IMG/VR virus record: IMGVR_UViG_3300033143_001468
Location: 1 to 31,502 of that record
Reading direction: 5' to 3' (one strand)
Length of the DNA: 31,502 bases
Origin: a virus
The notes below the pieces were generated by a model, which made no database searches, was not told the DNA's origin, and saw nothing but the letters and a program-made list of their open reading frames with translations. A program made the translations under genes and the position numbers. Of this stretch, positions 13,001-19,928 are shown piece after piece (position 1 is the stretch's first letter; every line of letters begins with the position of its first letter).

Positions 13001-15850
13001 TTGAGATTAGGTAGAACTTGGGTAGATGGCCCAGACATTAGTACAAATAGAGCAATACCAACGTGGAATGGTACTGATGGTAAATTGTTACGAGATAATG
13101 ACAATAGTTGGATCGGTAATACTGGTGGACTATGGATTAATCAAACTAATCAAGATGCCGTTAATATTGAGGGTATATCTAATATAAGTGGATTCTTTAA
13201 TACAAATACCCATAATAGATTAGAGGTGGCGGGTAACGGAGCCTTTCATGCAACAGCGGCATTAGGGATAAACATATCAGCGTCGGGAATTCAAACTGGA
13301 ACTGGTATATTATTTAGCGGAGCAATGAATCGTTTAGTATATTTTAATAATGGAGTAAATTCCGCAAATCTTAGCCCAGCCGCATTAAAATTTACAAACA
13401 CAAGTTCGGCATATAGTGGTGTAGTGTTTGAATCCTCGCTATCTGGAAGTCCCACCAACGCCAATTTTGCTAAATGGTCAAGCGGTAATAGAACAGAATT
13501 TCAAGTTGACTCACAGGGTAATATGTTAATAGGGGGAAGTTATATTTCTCCAAGGTCAGCTCTCGGTGAGTTTGAAAACTTAACTAAATATTCCGAAGCA
13601 ATAAATGATGGAGTAATCGCCGGATCGTGGACTAATGTAAATTGGGTAATAACTCCCGACCAAGAACTTGGACCTGAAAATAGTCCATTAATAGCCGATA
13701 AACTAGACTCAAACGGCGCAAGCTCACAGACCGCAATTTTAAAACAAAGTTTTGGAACTGAAACCGCAGCAAACAATACCTTTACTTGTTCATTTTGGGC
13801 TATAAGAACTGACGCGAGTGCCTCAACTATAAGAATGAAAATCACAGACTCTACTGATTCAGATAGCTCGTCCACAGAAAATATAGGGCTAATCGGAAAT
13901 GAAAATAGATGGGAGCAGCATACCGTTCCTCACACGTTTGGAGGCTCTGCTACAGGCTCCCCCGAAATATGGTTCTTTAATGGCAACGCTAATAATACCG
14001 GAGCAGTTTGGGGGGTATCGTTCACTAACCTTAATCGTACAGTTGGTTATGTTCCTACAATAGATTATACGGTAGCTAATAGTAGAGGTGCTTCATTTTC
14101 AGATGACGTTTTAATAAGCTCAGCTAAAGGTGGCTCCCATTTAAATATAAACGAAGGCGGCAACCAGGGCTCAAAGAACTTAGTCTGTATAAGAAGCGTA
14201 AGCGGCACTGAGAAATTTTGCATCGATTCAAGTTTTAATCAAACAAACCAAGGTAAATTAAAAATAATAGGCCATTCACAATTTGGATCAGGCACTCACT
14301 CAAACAGCGCTAATAAAATTGTCAGCATAAAAGAAACGTTTACTGACGCGTCATTAGCAGTTAAGCAAGCACTACACACAGATCTAAATATAGAGGGTGA
14401 TATAAATAATGTAATTGCCTATGGTCACGAGATAACAACCACCATTAAAGCCTCTAGCGGAAGTGGGTATCAATCGAGTATGGGCGTATTCAATGACCTA
14501 ACTTATGAACACGTTGGGGGCTCAATAAATCTGTTAGCTGGAATTTATTCTCAAGTAGTAGTTGATGGCGGTACTGTAGATGAGGCCGTGGGGGTTAGGT
14601 CTATGGGCAGACAGTTTGGTGGAGACATAACAGACTTTGTTCATTTCCATGCAGAAAATCCTTACCAGCAGAACGGAACAATAACCGACCTTTATGGACT
14701 TAGAATTGACAAGCAAACTATAGGAGCGAATAATTACGGCATAGTTTTAGATGGTGACGGTCAGGGCAGTGATATAACTTTCGGAGCAGGGCAAAACTCT
14801 AGTGTATATTATGACAGTTCCAATCTTAAATTTGAAGTAGAAGGTTATGTAGGTTTTAATGTAGCCAAGTCCACAGGAAATTATGCAAACGTAGGCATGG
14901 GAGGTAACGCTTCTACAAACGATAGATATATAAACACAATGTCTAGAAATGTCGGTGATGTTCTTACAATGCAATTAGCCAACGCTAGTACTGTAAATAC
15001 ATCTGGATCTAAGTTTGAAATAAAATCTGGTCAAAGAAGTAGCGAATTAATACAATGGGAAGATGGGTATGTTTATGTTGATGCCTATACCACAGGTAGA
15101 TGTGTATTAAGAAATGCAGGAACTGGTGGAGGAATATCATTAGCCACATCATTAGGTACAAGTTTAAGAGTATATGCCGGTGGGGTTAGTGTTAATGAAA
15201 AGATAACAGAGTTCAATCCAACTAATGCTGAGTTCTTTTATCCGGTACAATTAATGGCAGGTACAACTACTTATGCGCCAATGAATATACCACCAGGCAC
15301 AGCAAAAACAACTCCAGTAGAGGGAGACATTGAATACGTTAATGGACATTTATTCTTTACACAAAAACAGAGACTATCTATATTACTTGGAAACGGAATT
15401 AAAACCACAACCACAACCGTAGAAAATACAGTAACAGAGACACAAGTATATAGTTATACATTCGCTGCGGATCAATTAAACTCCGATCAAGTTATTAAAT
15501 TTGTAATGAATGGTCTAGTTAGTAATGCCTCTGCGAGTGATGATTATATAATAAGATTTAAAGCCGGCGGCACTACAGTCCACACAATAAACAGAACTGG
15601 CGGTAACGTATCAGATGAAGCTTGGGATATTACATATAGTGGCACAATTAGAACTGCCGGAGCTAGTGGAGAGTTTGTAGATTATAGCACATGGGCCGAA
15701 GGATCTTTATCAGACAGACACGCAGACATCACAACACATAGCATTGACACAACTGGAACTATATTATTTGAAGTAACAGTAGAGTGGAATGCCGCTAAAG
15801 TTGGTAATATTTTTAAATGTAATCAAGGACATCTGGAGTTTTTACACTAA
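13001..15850 (+). CDS. Large fibre-like virion protein, 949 aa (TTG start, in the head module)
   Basis: Start at TTG 13001 with AAGGA seven bases upstream. The protein is Asn/Ser/Thr/Gly-rich and beta-rich throughout. A carbohydrate-binding-like jelly-roll appears at about residues 190-365 (SWTNVNWVITPDQELGPENS ... EIWFFNGN). The middle resembles repetitive virion fibre segments (DLYGLRIDKQTIGANNYGIV, then NSSVYYDSSNLKFEVEG). A TPVEGDIEYVNGHLFFTQ element near 770 precedes a final beta domain (about 800-949). Such segments occur in marine phage fibre and structural proteins. Its place between capsid and connector genes, far from the tail-tip genes, suggests a head fibre or whisker rather than a tail fibre. 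Confidence 0.65.
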   Translation: MRLGRTWVDGPDISTNRAIPTWNGTDGKLLRDNDNSWIGNTGGLWINQTNQDAVNIEGISNISGFFNTNTHNRLEVAGNGAFHATAALGINISASGIQTGTGILFSGAMNRLVYFNNGVNSANLSPAALKFTNTSSAYSGVVFESSLSGSPTNANFAKWSSGNRTEFQVDSQGNMLIGGSYISPRSALGEFENLTKYSEAINDGVIAGSWTNVNWVITPDQELGPENSPLIADKLDSNGASSQTAILKQSFGTETAANNTFTCSFWAIRTDASASTIRMKITDSTDSDSSSTENIGLIGNENRWEQHTVPHTFGGSATGSPEIWFFNGNANNTGAVWGVSFTNLNRTVGYVPTIDYTVANSRGASFSDDVLISSAKGGSHLNINEGGNQGSKNLVCIRSVSGTEKFCIDSSFNQTNQGKLKIIGHSQFGSGTHSNSANKIVSIKETFTDASLAVKQALHTDLNIEGDINNVIAYGHEITTTIKASSGSGYQSSMGVFNDLTYEHVGGSINLLAGIYSQVVVDGGTVDEAVGVRSMGRQFGGDITDFVHFHAENPYQQNGTITDLYGLRIDKQTIGANNYGIVLDGDGQGSDITFGAGQNSSVYYDSSNLKFEVEGYVGFNVAKSTGNYANVGMGGNASTNDRYINTMSRNVGDVLTMQLANASTVNTSGSKFEIKSGQRSSELIQWEDGYVYVDAYTTGRCVLRNAGTGGGISLATSLGTSLRVYAGGVSVNEKITEFNPTNAEFFYPVQLMAGTTTYAPMNIPPGTAKTTPVEGDIEYVNGHLFFTQKQRLSILLGNGIKTTTTTVENTVTETQVYSYTFAADQLNSDQVIKFVMNGLVSNASASDDYIIRFKAGGTTVHTINRTGGNVSDEAWDITYSGTIRTAGASGEFVDYSTWAEGSLSDRHADITTHSIDTTGTILFEVTVEWNAAKVGNIFKCNQGHLEFLH

Positions 15851-15859
15851 GGAGAAGTA

Positions 15860-16153
15860 ATGGGATTAGAAAAATTGATAGATTCCCCCGAAGGGATAAG
15901 TGCAAAGTATTGGAAAATAGAACGTACTTTTGTTGAATATGGTGAGAAACATATTGTGGTGAAAGTATCCCTATTTATTGATAAAGATGCTAGAGATAAT
16001 AAGAAACGACCACTATCAGAATTTGACATTAACTTTGTCGGCGACTCATATGATTCTATTATGAACGGTGGTGATGACTTAAACCGATCAAGATTATATG
16101 ACGAACTTAAAAAGAACCCAATGCTCGAAGGGGCTACTGACGTAATCGAATAG
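15860..16153 (+). CDS. Hypothetical protein, 97 aa
   Basis: ATG 15860 follows AAGGAG. Soluble mixed alpha/beta protein, with a strand-rich first half (YWKIERTFVEYGEKHIVVKV) and an acidic loop (DKDARDNKKRPLSEFDINFV). No family recognised. It lies between the fibre-like gene and a small membrane protein gene; an accessory role to the fibre is possible. Confidence 0.6.
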   Translation: MGLEKLIDSPEGISAKYWKIERTFVEYGEKHIVVKVSLFIDKDARDNKKRPLSEFDINFVGDSYDSIMNGGDDLNRSRLYDELKKNPMLEGATDVIE

Positions 16154-16162
16154 GGAGACACT

Positions 16163-16321
16163 ATGGAACAAGAACTAACAAAGGCCGTAAACAAAATAGC
16201 AGAATTATGCAATAACTCAAAGTTAACCGTAGATGAGAGAGAGGATATTAATCGTGCGATGAGTATTATAATATCAAACCTTGATTCTAAGCCGAAGAAT
16301 GACACACCCGAAGAGAAATAA
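16163..16321 (+). CDS. Small helical protein, 52 aa
   Basis: ATG 16163 follows AGGGAGA and the frame ends with TAA at 16319-16321. The peptide is predicted to be two helices (KAVNKIAELCNNSK and DEREDINRAMSIIISNLDSK) with an acidic tail. Good ribosome site and fit between neighbours support it. Possibly a small assembly or coupling factor; function unknown. Confidence 0.55.
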   Translation: MEQELTKAVNKIAELCNNSKLTVDEREDINRAMSIIISNLDSKPKNDTPEEK

Positions 16322-16325
16322 CACT

Positions 16326-16559
16326 ATGAGCGATAAAGAAGATAAAATACTAGATCACATCACAGAAATACGGATATGTTTAACTAAGATGGAAAAGGAT
16401 GTTAGAGAAAATACCAAGGATCTAGCACACCATATAAAGAGGACCGACACTCTACAAGATAAAATGAGAAGGGTTGAAATTCTATTGTGGTTAGGGGCCG
16501 GAGCAGGATTAGCCCAGTATGGACCAGCCGCATTAAAATTATTAGGAGTTTTAGGATGA
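16326..16559 (+). CDS. XhlA-like coiled-coil membrane protein, 77 aa
   Basis: Start at ATG 16326, four bases after the previous stop; an in-frame start 45 bases upstream would lie inside that gene. Residues 4-50 are an amphipathic coiled coil with DLAHHIKRTDTLQDKMRRVE, the HI-x-RTD-x-L motif typical of XhlA/phage coiled-coil membrane proteins. Residues ~54-76 form one C-terminal membrane helix (LLWLGAGAGLAQYG ... LLGVLG). XhlA acts with a holin in PBSX-type lysis. Here it lies in the structural operon, away from the lysis cassette, so the role could be a second lysis factor or membrane docking. Confidence 0.65.
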   Translation: MSDKEDKILDHITEIRICLTKMEKDVRENTKDLAHHIKRTDTLQDKMRRVEILLWLGAGAGLAQYGPAALKLLGVLG

Positions 16560-17383
16560 TAGATAGTAGAACCAAGTTAACTGTATTTCATGATGACAAT
16601 AGCTCCTTTGTGGACTACTCCGATCTGGCAGTTGACTATATGAGAGACCCATTCACGGTAACTGTCGTAAGTGCGGAAGATTACTTGTATTTTGGGTATT
16701 CCAAACCATTCAATGCAACATACGTAGAACTGGATAGCCCCGGCTCTATCTCAAATGAATACACAATAGAGTTATATGATGGCTCAGGATGGGCTACAGT
16801 GGACGCTAGGGACGAGACTCAGGGCATGACAAGGTCTGGATTTATAACCTGGGAGAAGGGCGATATGAACGCCGTAGAGGTTAATTCTGTCAGTGCCTAT
16901 TATATTCGACTTAAGCCATCCGTAGATCAGGGGTCCACAACTATCCGTGGCATCAATCTGGTATTTAGTGATGACCAACAAATGAAGCAGGAATTCTTTG
17001 AAATAACAAATACCTCGTTACTACCTAACGGCGAGAATAGCCAAATAACAAAACACGTAGCCAGTCGTAATGCGATCATGCAGATGCTTAGAAATCAAGG
17101 TTATGTAAAGGTAAATGGTTCCACCGGAGAAGAAAATATAAATCAATGGGATCTTCACGATATAACTGAGATAAGACAAGCCGCAACCTTCATGGCACTA
17201 TCTAAGATATTCTTTAATCTTTCGGATAGCGTTGATGATAACTGGTGGCACAAATATAGGGAATATCAATCAAAGTTTAGTACTATGTTTGCCCTAGCTA
17301 AATTAAAATTAGATGATGACGACGATGGCGCAGTTGATGAAGTAGAGAAAAAAGCATTTCAAATAAAAACATGGAATAGATAA
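16556..17383 (+). CDS. Head-tail connector-like structural protein with EF-hand loop, 275 aa
   Basis: Start at ATG 16556 (ATGA overlap with the previous gene, TTAGGAG upstream). Residues ~1-140 are a beta-sandwich, discoidin-like region (YVELDSPGSISNEYTIELYD, then AYYIRLKPSVDQGSTTIRG). Residues ~150-275 are helical, resembling adaptor proteins of the head-tail joint (RNAIMQMLRNQGYVKVNGS, EIRQAATFMALSKIFFNL). A perfect EF-hand-type loop, DDDDDGAVDEVE (253-264), sits in the last helix pair and should bind calcium. Immediately upstream of the tail terminator gene, as expected for a connector. Confidence 0.6.
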   Translation: MIDSRTKLTVFHDDNSSFVDYSDLAVDYMRDPFTVTVVSAEDYLYFGYSKPFNATYVELDSPGSISNEYTIELYDGSGWATVDARDETQGMTRSGFITWEKGDMNAVEVNSVSAYYIRLKPSVDQGSTTIRGINLVFSDDQQMKQEFFEITNTSLLPNGENSQITKHVASRNAIMQMLRNQGYVKVNGSTGEENINQWDLHDITEIRQAATFMALSKIFFNLSDSVDDNWWHKYREYQSKFSTMFALAKLKLDDDDDGAVDEVEKKAFQIKTWNR

Positions 17384-17832
17384 TGAGTGATATAATGCGT
17401 ACCATTAGAGATGGTATTGAAACTAGAGTAGCCGCTGTTGCTGGTGGTGGTTATTCAAAATTAGCATATGTGGAGCAAATAGAAAAGAATAGCTTCAACA
17501 CTAGCAATGATAGATACGGAGTTCGAGCCTTAGGTGCATTACAAAACCCTGGGGTTACTAGACACACGACTTTTACTCAATCTTTCGAGGTGGTACTCAC
17601 GAAGGGTTATATTCAATCAAGCATAGATGATACAGAGCAAGTAGAAAAGAGTTATGATCTTAGAGCAATCATACTTGACATCTACACCGACCTAGTTAAT
17701 ACCAAAGCTGGTGTTCCCGCAGTCGTAATGAATATTTTCAATCTAGAGTTTGCAGAGCCAGAATATTTAGAGGAAGATAAGGTAGTAATAACACGGTCCA
17801 CAATGGACATTACATTTAGATTAAACTTATAA
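17383..17832 (+). CDS. Tail terminator / tail completion protein
   Basis: A 149-aa protein whose ATG 17383 overlaps the connector stop by one base. It starts with a helix (IMRTIRDGIETRVAAVAG), continues with strands including TFTQSFEVVLTKGYI and ends in a terminal strand pair (VVITRSTMDITFRLNL). This alpha/beta layout, the ~150-aa length and the location just before the tail-tube gene fit the tail terminators (lambda gpU-like, SPP1 gp17-like) that cap the tube and dock it to the head. Confidence 0.6.
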   Translation: MSDIMRTIRDGIETRVAAVAGGGYSKLAYVEQIEKNSFNTSNDRYGVRALGALQNPGVTRHTTFTQSFEVVLTKGYIQSSIDDTEQVEKSYDLRAIILDIYTDLVNTKAGVPAVVMNIFNLEFAEPEYLEEDKVVITRSTMDITFRLNL

Positions 17833-17845
17833 TTTAGGAGACAAT

Positions 17846-19042
17846 ATGGCTATAGCTGTAAAAGATAATACGGTATACGCGGTAGAAATTGAAGTCACCG
17901 AAGGAACATACGTACCACCATCGAGTGCAACAGAAAGTTACGTACAAGTTCTAACGGATGGTGCTGAGATGACTCCCGCGAAAGACCTATTAGAAAGAGA
18001 AATATTTAATGGTAGTATCGGTAAGACTACACCTAGAACTGGTATGAGATCAGTGACAGGAGCTTTACCTACTGAAATGAGAGCTGCCGAAGTAGAAGGA
18101 GATGCACCAGAGTTTGACGCATTGATTAGATCTGCTTTAGGATTAAGACGACAAGTAACTACAACTACTGCAGATGACACAGATTCTGGTACGTCTCACA
18201 CGGCCCAAAGAATTTATTTATTAGATGCAGATGGTTCCAAGTATGCTGTTGGAGATTGTATAACGGTTAAGGTGACTGGTGATTATCATACTAGTCCTAT
18301 CACGGCAGTTTCGAGTGCTGGTGGGGATTCTTATGTGGACCTCCTTATACCTGCAGCCGGAGCATTTAGTGATGGTGACGTTATTATGGCCGTTACAACT
18401 TATGTGACTGCAAATAGTGGGCATCCATCTTTATCGGTATCAAAATACTTAGAAACTTCAAGATTGGATCAAGCTGCCGGGTGTAGAGTTAACAACTTTT
18501 CTTTAGAGAACTTTTCTACCGGACAACTAGCATCATTTAACTTTGGGTTTGAGGGATTAAACTTTGATCAAACGATCACTGCACAACCCCACAGTCCAGA
18601 CTATGATGATTCATTACCACCTATTATATTAGATGCGTGTGTATATCAAGATGCTACTCAGATTCACGTTAACGAATTTGCATTTTCTGTAGAGAATACT
18701 CTTGGTTTTGCAACATCTACTTGTTCACCTAACGGCAAGATAAGTGGTAGAGTTACTGAGAGAACTGTTACTGGTTCATTTAATCCGTACAAACAAGACG
18801 ACGATGTATCTAACTTCGATAAATTCAATAACAACACTGAGTTTAGTTTGTTCGCACAGGCACATAATCCAACTTCAACTTCTGGTGAGTATGACCAAGT
18901 TGTGGCGATGTATATGCCGAATTGTATTTCAACTGAAATTTCCGAGTCAGACCAAGATGGTTTATTACAAGAGGGAATCTCTTATAGTGCCGGTCGTGGT
19001 GCTGATGGAACTGCAGAAGAAATTTTTATTAGTTTTTCGTAA
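17846..19042 (+). CDS. Major tail tube protein
   Basis: A 398-aa protein after TAGGAG. The N-terminal part (IEVTEGTYVPPSSATESYVQ, then LEREIFNGSIGKTTPRTGMR and GALPTEMRAAEVEGDAPEFD) is the pattern of tail tube proteins that form hexameric rings stacked around the tape measure. Residues ~104-200 are a Thr/Ser/Asp-rich beta segment (GDYHTSPITAVSSAGGDSYV) that looks like an extra domain, making the protein larger than simple tube proteins. The C-terminal half returns to a second tube-like part ending GADGTAEEIFISFS. Followed by the chaperone pair, as usual. Confidence 0.8.
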   Translation: MAIAVKDNTVYAVEIEVTEGTYVPPSSATESYVQVLTDGAEMTPAKDLLEREIFNGSIGKTTPRTGMRSVTGALPTEMRAAEVEGDAPEFDALIRSALGLRRQVTTTTADDTDSGTSHTAQRIYLLDADGSKYAVGDCITVKVTGDYHTSPITAVSSAGGDSYVDLLIPAAGAFSDGDVIMAVTTYVTANSGHPSLSVSKYLETSRLDQAAGCRVNNFSLENFSTGQLASFNFGFEGLNFDQTITAQPHSPDYDDSLPPIILDACVYQDATQIHVNEFAFSVENTLGFATSTCSPNGKISGRVTERTVTGSFNPYKQDDDVSNFDKFNNNTEFSLFAQAHNPTSTSGEYDQVVAMYMPNCISTEISESDQDGLLQEGISYSAGRGADGTAEEIFISFS

Positions 19043-19065
19043 TACTTTAGCCCAAGGGAGAGAAA

Positions 19066-19470
19066 ATGGCAATAGTATATAGAACGAGCGATCGTTTAAA
19101 AGTTAAAGTCGGAGGGTTAGTTGTGGTGATTAGCCCTCTTAATAGATACCAAAAGGCAAAGATTCAATCATTAATTATGGAAGATAAGATGTATGACTCT
19201 GCAGCCGAAGCGTTAAAGTGTTCGATAAAAGGAATAGAAGGTTTGACCCTTCCAGATGGTTCCGATTATAAAGTTGATATGGATGATAATAAAGAGTTGT
19301 CCGATGAAGCCTTAGATGATTTATTGAATCTTGATGTAGCCGGGGAGTTAACAACAATAGCGGTGTCCTTATTAAACGGGGTCCCAAAAGAATTTGTTAA
19401 TCCAACCACTGGCAAAAAGTTAAAAGGTGTAGAATACGTAGACAAGGAAGAGTCCACAAAAAAGTCATAG
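19066..19470 (+). CDS. Tail assembly chaperone, short form (gpG-like)
   Basis: A 134-aa acidic/helical protein after GGGAGAG, lying between the tail tube and tape-measure genes. It begins with a small beta part (VKVGGLVVVISPLNRYQKAK), followed by helices (DEALDDLLNLDVAGELTTIA) and a Lys/Glu tail. Its end carries a classic -1 slippery heptamer, A AAA AAG (19458-19464), two codons before the stop. Most ribosomes would make this short form; the rest would shift into the downstream frame. It coats the tape measure before the tube polymerises. Confidence 0.8.
   Translation: MAIVYRTSDRLKVKVGGLVVVISPLNRYQKAKIQSLIMEDKMYDSAAEALKCSIKGIEGLTLPDGSDYKVDMDDNKELSDEALDDLLNLDVAGELTTIAVSLLNGVPKEFVNPTTGKKLKGVEYVDKEESTKKS
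19458..19464 (+). promoter_or_regulatory. -1 programmed ribosomal frameshift site (A AAA AAG)
   Basis: In the reading frame of the 19066 gene the codons are ACA AAA AAG TCA TAG, so the heptamer is in the correct phase for -1 slippage. After the shift the frame continues GTC ATA GGT CCT and is open to 19928 without stops. A modest hairpin follows: ACT (19476-19478) and CCC (19481-19483) can pair with GGG (19492-19494) and AGT (19495-19497). TCCT/AGGA (19472-19475 / 19509-19512) may close it. Confidence 0.85.
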
Positions 19471-19514
19471 GTCCTACTATCCCGATATTCTGGGAGTATT
19501 TATACTATAGGATT

Positions 19515-19928
19515 ATGAGCATGTCTTCTCTTACTAGTTATGAACTCGCACTGATAGTCGGTCAATATCACGGTCTTGATAGTAAGGACATAATTGATCC
19601 TAGATTATTAAACAGAGGCTACACACCAGAGCAGTTAGAAATACTTAAGAAACAAACCATAACAAATCAGACTTCTATAGTTAGTTGTGGACTTGCCATC
19701 AGTGCAGATCTAAAAAGTTTCACGGAACCCGCTTTCCATTATTATCTAACTTCATTTCACTCATATGATCAACATCACCAATTACCCTTTCCTGGTACCT
19801 ATAACGAACAACCTTCAAAGATAATAGAGATATTTGACATATTAGACCAACTAAAATTTGATTCAGAACAAAGAGCAATAAGAAAACACGAGAGAGAACA
19901 AAAGGCAAAGAATGGCAGCAAACGTTAA
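19515..19928 (+). CDS. Tail assembly chaperone extension (gpT-like), made as a G-T fusion
   Basis: The frame is open from the slippery site at 19464, so the natural product is a frameshift fusion of about 287 aa: 133 residues from the upstream gene plus 154 from here. ATG 19515 could serve as an internal start but has only a weak ribosome site. The segment is helical, starting SMSSLTSYELALIVGQYHGL and ending in a basic helix (RKHEREQKAKNGSKR). The T part is thought to recruit tail tube subunits in lambda-type systems. It overlaps the tape-measure gene by 17 bases. Confidence 0.8.
   Translation: MSMSSLTSYELALIVGQYHGLDSKDIIDPRLLNRGYTPEQLEILKKQTITNQTSIVSCGLAISADLKSFTEPAFHYYLTSFHSYDQHHQLPFPGTYNEQPSKIIEIFDILDQLKFDSEQRAIRKHEREQKAKNGSKR

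Noticed and set aside
19515-19928. Treating the second chaperone ORF as an independently started gene
   Set aside because: The slippery heptamer in the correct phase and the open -1 frame from 19464 make fusion expression the better explanation; the internal ATG has only a weak ribosome site.
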